This document shows, piece after piece, positions 24,428-32,992 of a stretch of 50,357 nt of DNA. Below the pieces are notes generated by a model, which searched no databases, was not told the origin of the DNA, and saw only the letters and a program-made list of their open reading frames with translations. The DNA is taken from positions 1 through 50,357 of the forward strand of contig CAYLPJ010000050.1 of NCBI GenBank assembly GCA_964385465.1. Reading direction: 5' to 3'. The DNA comes from CAYLPJ01 sp964385465. Lineage in GTDB: Bacteria; Planctomycetota; Phycisphaerae; SM23-33. A program made the translations under genes and the position numbers. The first letter of the stretch is position 1, and the number at the start of each line of letters is the position of its first letter.

Positions 24428-27207
24428 CGCGGGAGCACCACGTACTGGTCGGGGGTCACGCCGGTGGTGGCGTAGTAGATGGCGCCGACGATCGCCCAGC
24501 CGATGGCGGCCAGCAGCTCCCCGCCGATCAGCCCGACCATGAAGGGCATGGCGGCGCGGTAGCCCTTGGCCCCGCCGTACTTCATCACGGCGGACTTGAT
24601 CAGCCAGGCCAGGAGGAACGAGAACGCCAACTGGCAGCTCGCCCAGTTGCCCCATAACAGGAACACCACCGGGTGCAGGGGCCACCAGGACAGGCGCAGG
24701 CGGGCGACCGCGCAGAGCACGACCAGCGCGGCGCCGACGCCCATCCACAGCAGCGCGTCGGTGTTGGGGTTGGCCGCGGCGAAACGCTCGACGCCCTCGA
24801 CGCGGTTGGAGGCGGTCAGCTCGCCGAGGCTGTCCAGCTCGCTGACGGTCTTGGCCAGGTGGTCCATGGATTTCTGGGACGTCTGGCGGGCCCAGTTGTC
24901 CCGCACGGAGCAGCCGTTGGTGTACTGCCAGTACATCGTGGCGGTCAGGGCGACGAAGAACCCGCCGATGAGTACGGCGGAGATCGGCCAGAAGGTCCGC
25001 CGCGGGGGCGCCCCGGCCAGGCGGTCGGAGAGGTTCAGCGCGTTGCAGAGGAAGGGCATCATGCTCTCGCGCGGGTCCTGCATCATGACGACCGAGGCCA
25101 GCGAGAGTGCGGCGACGCCCTCGGGCCCGAGCCCCGAGAGCCCGAAGACGGCGGTGACGGCGCCGATGGGCAGCCAGTGGGGCTGGAGGAAGAACACGCC
25201 GGTCTCGACGTTCACGCGGGACATGCCCACCGACATGATGATCAGGCACAGGACGAACATCACGCCGAGGACCCAGTCCAGCCCCGCCCAGATCCGCAGG
25301 GCGACCAGGGCCCCGGCCAACGAGAGGATCAGCCCGCGGAACGCCCACGTCGCGTACGGCGGGGTGGACTCCTTCCGCCGGAAGCCGACGGCGCTGGCGG
25401 CGACGTTGAGGTAGTAGCTTCGCCCGATGTAGAGGATCATCAGCGACATGCCGGCGTAGGCCCCGAAGCGGAGCATGGGGCTCAGGTCCGGCTCGAACCA
25501 GTTGTTCTGGATGGACACCCCGCTGCCGATGAGCACCGACCCGAAGATGCCCCACAGCAGCACGCTGACGCCGACGCTGAGGGAGATCTCCTTGTTGAGG
25601 AAGTAGCCGAACCCCACCGCGACGGGGAAGATCGTCGGGGCGAACAGCACGTACGTCGACGGGACCTTCGGGATGTCCGGGAAGAGCTTCGCGGCGCCCC
25701 AGAAGCTGAAGTTCAGGGGGAACTTCATCAGGGCGCCCGGGAACCACACGTTCAGCCCGTTCCACAGGTGAATGCCCAGCACGATCAGCATCGCCACCCA
25801 GAACAGCCGCGAACGCATCACCCCCGGCAGCCCGCCGGTGCCCTCGCCCTCGGCCGGGGCGGTCACCTCGTCGATGAACCGCACGATCGGGTAGCTCAGC
25901 AGTTCCCGCTTGGACCACTGCGGGTGGACGATCAGGGCGATGAACAGGAACGACATGCCCATCAGGATCGCCACGGTCCCCCACGTCCGCAACGTCGGCC
26001 ACCATACCCACCAGGGCAGGTCGCGGACGTTCAGCGGGCGCTCGCCGTCCCAGCCCTGGACCAGCACGTCCGTGGCGTACGGGTCCGGCTGGGCGTTGTT
26101 CAGGTATGCCCCCGAGCCCCGCGGGGCCGGCAGGAGCAGATCGGGCAGCCACGAGACCAGCACCACCCGGTTGACCCGGCGGACCAGGAACGCCGCGTGG
26201 TTGCGGTAGTATGTCTCCTGCCAGCCGGCGCGGCTGATGCGGCGGTCCAGCGCAGCGATTCGGTCCTCGATGGCCAACACCGCCTCCCGGGCCTGCTCCT
26301 GGCGGGTGGCGATGGCTGCACCCCGCTTGCGCAGCGCCCGGATCCGGTCGGCGTCCCGGGGGGCCGCTTCGGCCAGGGCGTCCTGGACGGCCAGGGCCTC
26401 CTGCCGCAGGGCCGCCTCCCGGGCCTTGGCGTCGGCATAGGCCTGGCCGACCTCGGCCATCAACTCGGCCTTCTCTGCGGCGGCCTTGCGCCCGCGCTCG
26501 GCGGCGGCCTCGGCGGCGGCCAGGGCGTCCTCCCGCTCGGCCAGCCAGGCGCGTCCGTCGGCGCCGATCGCCTCGGCGTCGGCGGTCCACGCCACCGCCG
26601 GCGGGTCGCCCTGCCTGGCCGTCGGCTGGATCACCGCCTCGTTGAGGTGCTCCAGGAACCGCCGCTTGTCGGCCGGGTCACGCTCGGTGTCGCCGCTGAG
26701 CTGGACGGTGAGGTCGCGGCCTTCGTCGGCCAGGCGCGCCCAGATCCGCCCGGCCGGGGCGTTCGGGTCCTGCCTGCGCGGCCCGGACAGCCGCTCCAGC
26801 AGCGCCGGCCAGTCGGTCACGTGCCCGGCGGCGACGTCCGGCGAGCCACCGGGAACGTAGCTGAACACCTGCCGCGACTGCCAGTTCGTCCGGTTGGGGT
26901 AGTCGTTGGCCGGCATGGCCATGTTCGTGATGAACGTGCGGAAGAAGTTCGACCCCGCCCAGCCGCAGACGACCAGCCCGAGCGCGGCGATGACCGCCAG
27001 CTCGGCCGGGCGAAGCCGCCACCGCCCCCGCAGGACCCCCAGGATGGGGTTGCCCACCAGCAGCAGGAGCATGACGATTCCGAAGACACCGATCGGGAGG
27101 TGATTGCCCACCAGGTGTGTCTGGTAGATCACCCAATCGTTGAAGTAGGTGGCCAGGCCGATGAACGCGGCCAGGAGTATTCCGATGATGAGCGCTCGGA
27201 TGGTCAC
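24424..27207 (-). CDS. Large membrane protein with periplasmic coiled coil (DUF6785-like)
   Basis: This is a 927-residue membrane protein and the first gene of the eight-gene unit. Three N-terminal helices (about 5-27, 35-55, 65-90) are followed by a conserved-looking GWAGSNFFRTFI segment. An extended soluble domain follows; residues 205-330 are a strongly predicted coiled coil rich in Ala/Glu/Arg. About 11 or more helices occupy 370-927. The general plan, including a GVFGIVMLLLLVGNP segment and a late MMQDPRESMMPFLCNALNLS, fits the planctomycete DUF6784/DUF6785 (OPT-like) proteins as I remember them. The coiled-coil insert is the unusual part. The start is GTG at 27207 with a poorly spaced GAGG, so the start is less sure. 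Confidence 0.7.
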   Translation of the reverse strand: MTIRALIIGILLAAFIGLATYFNDWVIYQTHLVGNHLPIGVFGIVMLLLLVGNPILGVLRGRWRLRPAELAVIAALGLVVCGWAGSNFFRTFITNMAMPANDYPNRTNWQSRQVFSYVPGGSPDVAAGHVTDWPALLERLSGPRRQDPNAPAGRIWARLADEGRDLTVQLSGDTERDPADKRRFLEHLNEAVIQPTARQGDPPAVAWTADAEAIGADGRAWLAEREDALAAAEAAAERGRKAAAEKAELMAEVGQAYADAKAREAALRQEALAVQDALAEAAPRDADRIRALRKRGAAIATRQEQAREAVLAIEDRIAALDRRISRAGWQETYYRNHAAFLVRRVNRVVLVSWLPDLLLPAPRGSGAYLNNAQPDPYATDVLVQGWDGERPLNVRDLPWWVWWPTLRTWGTVAILMGMSFLFIALIVHPQWSKRELLSYPIVRFIDEVTAPAEGEGTGGLPGVMRSRLFWVAMLIVLGIHLWNGLNVWFPGALMKFPLNFSFWGAAKLFPDIPKVPSTYVLFAPTIFPVAVGFGYFLNKEISLSVGVSVLLWGIFGSVLIGSGVSIQNNWFEPDLSPMLRFGAYAGMSLMILYIGRSYYLNVAASAVGFRRKESTPPYATWAFRGLILSLAGALVALRIWAGLDWVLGVMFVLCLIIMSVGMSRVNVETGVFFLQPHWLPIGAVTAVFGLSGLGPEGVAALSLASVVMMQDPRESMMPFLCNALNLSDRLAGAPPRRTFWPISAVLIGGFFVALTATMYWQYTNGCSVRDNWARQTSQKSMDHLAKTVSELDSLGELTASNRVEGVERFAAANPNTDALLWMGVGAALVVLCAVARLRLSWWPLHPVVFLLWGNWASCQLAFSFLLAWLIKSAVMKYGGAKGYRAAMPFMVGLIGGELLAAIGWAIVGAIYYATTGVTPDQYVVLPR

Positions 27208-27683
27208 CGACGTCGTAGCCTCGCCTAGGGCGGGTGCGGGTCCCGCTGTGCCCTGTACAACACGCGGACCGTGCGAACCGTTCGGTCCTGCTGTCGGGAA
27301 TTCACGCCGTCCCCGGACGAAGCCCTCGACCGGGACCCGTCAGCATACAGCCGACCGGACGGGGGACGCAAGAGGTAGGATCATCGCCGAATGCGCGAGG
27401 AGAAACCCCCGAGTTCCGACAGCGCGAGCCCGGCGGCGACGGGGCGATGCAACCCCACCCCATCCCCTTTACACAGCGCTACTTGAGGCGGCGGCCGCCG
27501 CACGGCGACGACGCCGGCCCACCCTAAGCGGTTTCAAACAGGTTCGTTGCGGCTCCTGCGCCGGGCCCGGCTCGTCCGGCAAGGCGGCCGAAGCGGGCGA
27601 TGCCGTAGCATCGCCGATGCAGGCCAACGCGGCCAGGCGGGCCGGGGACCAGCAGGAACGCAACATGACGTATCTGGGGCCGC
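27208..27683. other. Gap upstream of the eight-gene unit; no gene seen
   Basis: This 476-bp region must carry the promoter for the minus-strand operon at its left end. I found no strong -35/-10 there; the sequence on the minus strand around 27245-27275 (GTGTTGTACAGG) is a weak candidate. GGCGATGC/GCATCGCC at 27596-27615 forms a perfect 8-bp hairpin with a CGTA loop, about 70 bp past the end of the minus-strand thioredoxin gene. It may end that transcript, though no T-tract follows. Confidence 0.45.
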
Positions 27684-28154
27684 TTAGAACGTCGTGCAGC
27701 CTCCGGGGCCGCAGGTCCCCCCGGGAAGCACGCTCGACGCCGTCGACGTGTTGGGGCTCCACGCCCCATCGACCGGGACGCCCATCCACCGCAGGCGCGC
27801 GGCGATCTCCTCGGGCGAGTAGTAGCCCACGTGGCGGTAGACCTCGCGTCCGCAGGCGTCCTGGAAGACCAGCGTCGGGATCTTGCTGACCCCGTACCGC
27901 AGCAGCGCCCCCGGGTTGTGCGACAGGTCCACCGAATGGAAGCTCACCTGGCCGGCGTACTCCCGCCGGACCGACTTGAGCACCGGCTTCATCGCCTTGC
28001 ACGCCGGGCAGCTCTTGTTGCCGATCGTCACCACCCGCGGCATCGCCACCGGTGGCGTGCCGGGCGCCACGGCCACCCGGCCGCTGCCCCCGCACCCTGC
28101 GCAGGCGGCAAGGAACAACGTGAGGGTGAGGACGGTGATTCCGCGGATACGCAT
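27684..28154 (-). CDS. Lipoprotein thioredoxin-like protein
   Basis: This is a 156-residue exported lipoprotein. Residues 1-21 are a lipoprotein signal ending in the lipobox LAAC, so Cys18 or so would be acylated. The thioredoxin fold follows: VVTIGNKSCPACKAMKPVL carries the redox motif Cys-Pro-Ala-Cys, VSFHSVDLSHNP is the following strand, and YGVSKIPTLVF contains the cis-Pro. A C-terminal tail contains Gly-Gly-Thr-Cys-Gly-Pro-Gly-Gly-Cys, a second Cys pair after the domain. GAGGG lies 7 nt before ATG 28154. It probably acts as a periplasmic disulphide reductase or oxidase, perhaps in cytochrome c or envelope protein maturation; nrfHA in this window would need such chemistry, but the link is speculative. 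Confidence 0.85.
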   Translation of the reverse strand: MRIRGITVLTLTLFLAACAGCGGSGRVAVAPGTPPVAMPRVVTIGNKSCPACKAMKPVLKSVRREYAGQVSFHSVDLSHNPGALLRYGVSKIPTLVFQDACGREVYRHVGYYSPEEIAARLRWMGVPVDGAWSPNTSTASSVLPGGTCGPGGCTTF

Positions 28155-28346
28155 AGGCAACCCTCGGAGCATGTCTGCCGGACTGCCGGGCGACACTGCC
28201 CGGTGCCCCTCTCTTCGGAATGCCCGCCGCCCCTTCTTCAAGCTTTTTCCCCGACGCGGCGCGTCCCGGCCCGGCGGCCCGCTTCCGCGCGGCGGGCTTC
28301 CCCCCACAGGCCCCGCCCGGTATCCTGTCGCCCGGGAGGCCGCGAG
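28155..28346. promoter_or_regulatory. Divergent promoter region
   Basis: This is a 192-bp gap between outward-facing genes. TATCCT at 28321-28326 could be the -10 box for the sugar-acid genes, leaving a leader of about 15 bases. GGAGG at 28335-28339 is their ribosome binding site. The -35 is not obvious. Confidence 0.4.
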
Positions 28347-29624
28347 ATGATCCGACTGCTTGTCGTCGCCGACGACGTGACCGGGGCGAACGATACCGGC
28401 GTGCAGTTCGCCCGCGCCGGGCTCAGCGTCCGCGTCAGCGTGGACCCGCCAAGCCCGTACCGCCCGCCGCGGCCGGAGCCGGACGTGTGGGTCGTGGCCA
28501 CCAACAGCCGCCACCTCCCGGCCGACGAGGCCGGGCGGCTGGTCGAGCACCTGGTCCGCAAGGCCCGGCTGGGCGGGATCGAGCGGGTGTACAAGAAGGT
28601 GGACTCGACGCTTCGCGGGAACGTCGGGGCCGAGTTGGCGGGGCTGCTGCGGGCCGCGCGGGCGAAGGTGCTGCCCTTCGCGCCGGCCTACCCCCGGGCC
28701 GGTCGTACGACAGCCGACGGGCGGTGCTACCTCGACGGCGTGCCGCTGGACCGCACGTCCTTCGCGCGCGACCCGCGCGAGCCGGTCCGCACCAGCGACG
28801 TCGGGGAAGTCCTCGCCGCCGGCTGCGATCTGCCCGTGGTGGTCGTCCCCCCCGGGCCGTTGGGCGACCCGCCGCCCTGGGCGGATCATGAAATCTGCAT
28901 CGCCCTCTTCGACGCCGCGACCGACGACGACCTCGAGCGGATCGGCGAGATCCTCCACAGCAACCGGCTGGCGAGCTTCTGCGCCGGCTCGGCGGGGCTG
29001 GCCGAGACGCTCGCCCGCCGCCTCGCCGCGGCGCGGCGCCTGACCGCCCCCCCGCCTGTGCCGCCAGCGCCGACGCCGCTGCTGATCCTTGCCGGCAGCC
29101 TCGAGGCGACCAGCCTCGCCCAGGTCCGCGCCGGCCTGCGGGCGGACGTCGAGGCCCTGGCCCTGCTGCCGGACGACTGCTTCCCCGTCGGCGGAGCCCG
29201 GCCCGGGCGGCAGAGCGTCCGCCTGGCCGCCGAGGCCGTCGACGCCGGACGCAGCGTGCTGCTCTACACCGTCACCGACGCCCGCCGCCGCCAACGCTAC
29301 CTCGACCTCGCCGCCGAACGCGGGCTGGACGACCCGCCCTCCGCCGTCGCCAGGGCCATGGGCTCGGTCGCCGCGGACGTGCTGGCCGCCGCGCCGAGCC
29401 TCGCGGCCCTCGCCGCCTTCGGAGGCGACACGTCCGTCGCCACCCTCCACGCCCTCGGGCTGGACTCCATGAGGCCGCGGGGGCAGATCCACCCCGGCGT
29501 GATCCACGCCCAGCTCGACCTGCCCGGGCGAACGCTGCCCTTCGTCACCAAGTCCGGCGGGTTCGGGCCGGAGGACCTCGTCGCCCGCCTGGCTGCCGGC
29601 ACCGCCGGGGAGGGCGGGCCGTGA
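28347..29624 (+). CDS. Four-carbon acid sugar kinase (DUF1537/OtnK-DtnK family)
   Basis: This 425-residue cytoplasmic kinase phosphorylates four-carbon sugar acids such as D-threonate, D-erythronate or their keto forms. The N-terminal domain opens with LLVVADDVTGANDTGVQFA, the family hallmark, followed by YKKVDSTLRGNVGAEL (substrate site) and APAYPRAGRTTADGRCYLDG. The C-terminal nucleotide-binding domain has LLILAGSLEATSLAQVRAG and ends in FVTKSGGFGPEDLV, matching the conserved Lys-Ser-Gly-Gly-Phe-Gly. The length fits the family. GGAGG lies 7 nt before the ATG. It overlaps the following pdxA-type gene as GTGA. This pairing is the known DtnK/PdxA2 arrangement for D-threonate catabolism, in which the 4-phosphate is oxidised and decarboxylated to dihydroxyacetone phosphate. 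The exact substrate cannot be read from sequence. Confidence 0.92.
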   Translation: MIRLLVVADDVTGANDTGVQFARAGLSVRVSVDPPSPYRPPRPEPDVWVVATNSRHLPADEAGRLVEHLVRKARLGGIERVYKKVDSTLRGNVGAELAGLLRAARAKVLPFAPAYPRAGRTTADGRCYLDGVPLDRTSFARDPREPVRTSDVGEVLAAGCDLPVVVVPPGPLGDPPPWADHEICIALFDAATDDDLERIGEILHSNRLASFCAGSAGLAETLARRLAAARRLTAPPPVPPAPTPLLILAGSLEATSLAQVRAGLRADVEALALLPDDCFPVGGARPGRQSVRLAAEAVDAGRSVLLYTVTDARRRQRYLDLAAERGLDDPPSAVARAMGSVAADVLAAAPSLAALAAFGGDTSVATLHALGLDSMRPRGQIHPGVIHAQLDLPGRTLPFVTKSGGFGPEDLVARLAAGTAGEGGP

Positions 29625-30586
29625 CGCTGGCGGTCAGCCTCGGCGACCCCGCCGGCGTCGGGCCGGAGATCGCACTGCGGGCCTTCGCCGCCGGGAGGAT
29701 GCCCCCGGCGCTGGTCTACGGAGACCTCGCCGTGCTCGAGCGCTGCCGCCGGGAACTGGGCCTCGATGTGCCACTCCGCACCGCCGACGGGCCGGACGAC
29801 CTCGCCGACGACGCACTGAACGTCCGCGACGCCGATTGCGTCGACGCCGCCGACGTGCGGCCCGGCACGGCCGACGCCGCCTGCGGGGCCGCCGCCCTCG
29901 CCTACGTCCGCATCGCCGCCACGAACGTCCGCGACGGGCGCCTCGACGCGCTGGTCACGCTGCCGATCAACAAGCACGCCGTCCGCCTCGCCGAGGGCGG
30001 CTTCACCGGACACACCGGCTACCTCGCCGAACTCTGCGGCGCGACCGGCGAGACGATGATGCTCGCCTCCCCGCGGCTGCTGGTCGCACACGCCAGCACG
30101 CACGAGCCGCTCGCGGCCGCGCTGGCCGGACTCAACGCCGGCCGCATCGGGCGCGTGATCGCCCTGGCCGCCGAGACCGCCGCCCGCCTCGGGAGGCAGG
30201 GCCCCGTCGGCGTGCTCGGCGTCAACCCCCACGCCGGCGAGGCCGGGGCGTTCGGCGACGAGGAGGCCGCGATCGTCGCACCCGCCGTCGAGGCCGCCCG
30301 CGCCGCCGGGCTGGACGTCCGCGGTCCCCTGCCGCCGGACACCGCCTTCGGGCACGCCCTGGCGGAAGGCTGGCCGGCGCTGGTGGCCATGTTCCACGAC
30401 CAGGGCCACATCCCCATGAAGCTGCTGGATTTCGAGCGGACGGTAAACGTCACGCTGGGCCTGCCGATCGTGCGGACCAGCGTGGACCACGGCACGGCGT
30501 TCGATATCGCCTGGCGGGGCACCGCGTCGATCGAGAGCTTCGTGCACGCCTGCGGGCTGGCGGTGGACCTGAGCGGGCGCCGGTGA
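29621..30586 (+). CDS. pdxA: PdxA-family 4-phospho-sugar-acid dehydrogenase
   Basis: This is a 321-residue NAD-dependent enzyme of the PdxA family. GDPAGVGPEI (8-17) is the family opening, and LVTLPINKHAV marks the phosphate/substrate loop. The three metal-binding His residues are in GHTGYLAEL, MFHDQGHIPMKLL and DHGTAFDIA. It starts at GTG overlapping the kinase stop (GTGA), so the two are coupled. Coupling to a DUF1537 kinase points to the PdxA2 catabolic role (oxidative decarboxylation of D-threonate or erythronate 4-phosphate) more than to pyridoxal-phosphate synthesis, although a biosynthetic or dual role cannot be excluded. The gene converges on the Crp/Fnr regulator with only 20 bp between stops. 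Confidence 0.92.
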   Translation: MTLAVSLGDPAGVGPEIALRAFAAGRMPPALVYGDLAVLERCRRELGLDVPLRTADGPDDLADDALNVRDADCVDAADVRPGTADAACGAAALAYVRIAATNVRDGRLDALVTLPINKHAVRLAEGGFTGHTGYLAELCGATGETMMLASPRLLVAHASTHEPLAAALAGLNAGRIGRVIALAAETAARLGRQGPVGVLGVNPHAGEAGAFGDEEAAIVAPAVEAARAAGLDVRGPLPPDTAFGHALAEGWPALVAMFHDQGHIPMKLLDFERTVNVTLGLPIVRTSVDHGTAFDIAWRGTASIESFVHACGLAVDLSGRR

Positions 30587-30606
30587 CGGGGCATCGGCGG
30601 CGGGCG

Positions 30607-31308
30607 TCAGGGCAGGCCCGCCGGGGGCGGGTCCTCCTCCCCCGCGGCGGCAGCGAGGGAAGAACGGTCGAGGATGGCGATCTCCCGCCCGCGGACGGCG
30701 ATCAGGCCGGCGGACTTCAGCTTCGTCAGCGCGCGGCTGAGCGTCTCAGCCACCGTGCCGATCCGCGCGGCCAACTCCCGCTTGGTGCAGTCCAGCCGGA
30801 AGCGGTCGCTGCCGGCGCGGTCGGCCAGCCGCAGCAGCACGGCCGCGAGGCGGGCGGGGACCTCCCGCAGTGACAGGTCCTCGATCAGCAGGTTGAACTC
30901 CCGCAGTTTGGCGGCCATGCCGGCAAGCATGCCGAGGGCGAGGTCGGGGCTGTCGGCGACGGTGCGGCGGAGTGTGGCGCGGTCGACAACGAGCAGGCGC
31001 GCGTCGTCGAGCACTTCGGCGTAGGCGGGGTAGTCGCCGCCGGCAAGCACGGCGGCCTCGGCGAAGGCGTGCCCGGGCCCGTAGAGGTGCAGGATCTGCT
31101 CGTCGCCGGCCGGGGAGAGCTTGTAGAGCTTGACGCGCCCGGCGAGGACGACGAAGAACCGCTCGGCCGCCTCGGTGGGCGTGAAGATCAGGAAGCCGCC
31201 CTCGCGGTCGAGCACCGGGGCGTCCGCAAGCAGACGTTCGAGCCCCTCGGCGTCGAGGGCCGAGAACATCGCCGCGCCGCGGAGGATGTCGCGGTCTGCG
31301 TCGCGCAT
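30607..31308 (-). CDS. Crp/Fnr family transcription regulator
   Basis: This is a 233-residue regulator. The N-terminal cyclic-nucleotide-binding-like barrel (FFVVLAGRVKLYKLSPAGDE, ILHLYGPGHAFAEAAVLAGG) lacks the Arg-Ser/Thr pair that binds cAMP phosphate (YPAYAEVL there instead), so another signal is likely. The dimerisation helix is followed by a winged helix with CTKRELAARIGTVAETLSRA and ALTKLKSAGLIAV, typical of Crp/Fnr HTH_Crp. The N-terminal Cys cluster of FNR is absent, so no Fe-S oxygen sensor is expected. The start is uncertain: ATG 31308 lacks a good ribosome site, and an in-frame ATG at 31353 is an alternative. Possible targets include nrfHA, but I found no palindromic FNR-type box upstream of it. 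Confidence 0.88.
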   Translation of the reverse strand: MRDADRDILRGAAMFSALDAEGLERLLADAPVLDREGGFLIFTPTEAAERFFVVLAGRVKLYKLSPAGDEQILHLYGPGHAFAEAAVLAGGDYPAYAEVLDDARLLVVDRATLRRTVADSPDLALGMLAGMAAKLREFNLLIEDLSLREVPARLAAVLLRLADRAGSDRFRLDCTKRELAARIGTVAETLSRALTKLKSAGLIAVRGREIAILDRSSLAAAAGEEDPPPAGLP

Positions 31309-31383
31309 GCGATCATCATGCCACGGCCCGGCGAGGGAGGCAATGCCCGGCATGTGAAGGGTGCGCGAATGCTGAACTTCGCC

Positions 31384-31412
31384 TTGCCGCCGCAACCGGG
31401 GGGTGCTAGGAT
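31384..31412 (+). promoter_or_regulatory. Putative sigma-70-like promoter
   Basis: TTGCCG (31384-31389) and TAGGAT (31407-31412) are separated by 17 bp and lie 84 bp before the prepilin-type gene. The 13-mer CTAGGATAGAGGC at 31406-31418 recurs exactly at 48149-48161 upstream of nrfH at nearly the same distance from the start codon. Confidence 0.5.
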
Positions 31413-31495
31413 AGAGGCCGGTTGGGAAGCCCGTCGGCGCTGCGCGCCATGTGTCGTCTGCCGCCGCCGGCCCAAAATGGTGAAGGAGCGCGACC

Positions 31496-32617
31496 GTGGT
31501 GCCGCGGAACCCGGCTTGGCGACAATCTCGGCGCGGGGGATTCACCGTCGTTGAGTTGATGGTCGTCGTCTTCGTCGTGGCTCTTCTGGCGGTCATGCTC
31601 CTCCCGTACATGGGCGGTGCGCGGGAGAGTGCCCTCACGTCGATCTGCAAGAACAACCTCGACCAGCTCAGCGTGGCGTTGCACACGCACGCGGCGAAGA
31701 ACGAATCGAAGCTGCCGCCCCCTGCGATGTGGATGGCGGCGGCGGTCGGCTGCGGCGGGCTGCCCGCCCTGGTCTGCCCGAAGGGGCATTACGTTGCCCC
31801 CGGGGGGGGCATCGCGGAGGTCGGCGGGCACGTCGCGCAGATCGACCGCCCGGACTCGGTGGTCTTCAACGACCTCGAGGACCTCAAGAAGATCTTCATT
31901 TTCAAGGAGCAGGAGGCCTACCGCCTGCCGGAGTCGGTGACGGTGGACATCAGCGAACCGGGCTTCTACAAGCAGGTCGACAGCGGGGGCGACACGACGC
32001 CCAAGACGATCCCCGCCGGGACGGTCGTTGACGTGCATTTCATCCATTACGACTCGGTCGGCAGCCAGCACACCAACAGCGAGGGGTTCGTGCGGTTCCA
32101 CGAGCCGATCATCGGGATCATCGCCCGCGACGGCAGCCTGGACTCGACCGATGACAGCATCGGGCATCCGGACACCGTCTACGAGACGGGGCGCGGCGCC
32201 CGCGGCTTCGAGAACAACGCCGAGCAGGTGACGCTGTCCGACGACCGCAAGACGTTCACGATTCACAAGTTCCAGATCACCTTCCCCGGCGAGGAGGTCC
32301 GCATCCTCACCGACCCGGGCTTCCTCGCCCGCAACGGGGTCAAGCGGAACATCGCCAGCTACGGCTACAATGCCCGCACCGACCGCCATATCAGCGACCT
32401 CGAGCAGGTCCTCCTGACCGACTACGACAAGGCCCGCATCGAGCTCGACGACGGCGACGAGGTCGGCCAGGACGAGCTGGACGCATGGCTCCCGGGCCGA
32501 CACGAAGGCCAGGCCAACGTCCTGCTGGTCAACGGCGCCGTCCGCCTGATGGACCCGGTCCCCGAGCTCGAGGCCGAGGCCGACGTCTGGGGCCCGTCGC
32601 TGGAAGAAGACGACTAG
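31496..32617 (+). CDS. Prepilin-type cleavage/methylation domain protein
   Basis: This is a 373-residue type IV pilin-like or type II secretion pseudopilin-like protein. Processing would occur after Gly15 in RRGGFTVVELMVVV, leaving Phe1 and Glu5 (residue 20) for N-methylation and assembly. The N-terminal hydrophobic helix is residues 16-40. The globular part (PALVCPKGHYVAPGGG, KNNLDQLSVALHTHAAKNES) contains few Cys and ends with ANVLLVNGAVRLMD, like the H-X9-DG-type major planctomycete pseudopilins. It has its own GTG start with AAGGAG 8-13 nt upstream, and stands alone, away from any assembly genes. Large numbers of such lone pseudopilins are typical of planctomycetes and their role is unknown. 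Confidence 0.85.
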   Translation: MVPRNPAWRQSRRGGFTVVELMVVVFVVALLAVMLLPYMGGARESALTSICKNNLDQLSVALHTHAAKNESKLPPPAMWMAAAVGCGGLPALVCPKGHYVAPGGGIAEVGGHVAQIDRPDSVVFNDLEDLKKIFIFKEQEAYRLPESVTVDISEPGFYKQVDSGGDTTPKTIPAGTVVDVHFIHYDSVGSQHTNSEGFVRFHEPIIGIIARDGSLDSTDDSIGHPDTVYETGRGARGFENNAEQVTLSDDRKTFTIHKFQITFPGEEVRILTDPGFLARNGVKRNIASYGYNARTDRHISDLEQVLLTDYDKARIELDDGDEVGQDELDAWLPGRHEGQANVLLVNGAVRLMDPVPELEAEADVWGPSLEEDD

Positions 32618-32992
32618 CGCCGCCGGGGGGCGTTGCCTCACGGAAACCCGAACACAGGGCAGGCGCAGGATCCGCGCAGGCAAGAGTTCTTGCTGAGGCA
32701 CCCGTCGGCTGCTGAGACGGCGACACTCCAGGGCGCCCCGGGGCTTCGTTGTCGCACGCATGCAGGATGGCGCTTCACGCCCGTGGGGGTGGAGAACGCG
32801 GGCAGCAGGCCGCAGCCAGACCAATGCGACCCCGCGGCCGGGGGGAAGCTGCCGAAGATCCCCTCGGCGGTTCGGACCGCCGAGACGCCACTGCTCCGTC
32901 CCCGGGCAGGGGCACCCCGGCGGCGCCCCCGCGGCCGGCCGCGCAAGACCTCCCCGGGCCTCGGCGGTTTCAGGAAGCGAAGGGAGACGGCG
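32618..32992. other. Gap with a hairpin; no gene seen
   Basis: This 375-bp region lies before a secreted protein gene. CTCGGCGGT (32863-32871) and ACCGCCGAG (32876-32884) form a perfect 9-bp stem with a 4-nt loop. No T-tract follows. It could end the prepilin-gene transcript or belong to a long leader for the 32993 gene. Other open frames here are low-complexity and unsupported. Confidence 0.45.

Noticed and set aside
32618..32992. Small genes in the gap before the 32993 gene
   Set aside because: Several short frames exist in both directions, but none has a ribosome site with a recognisable product.
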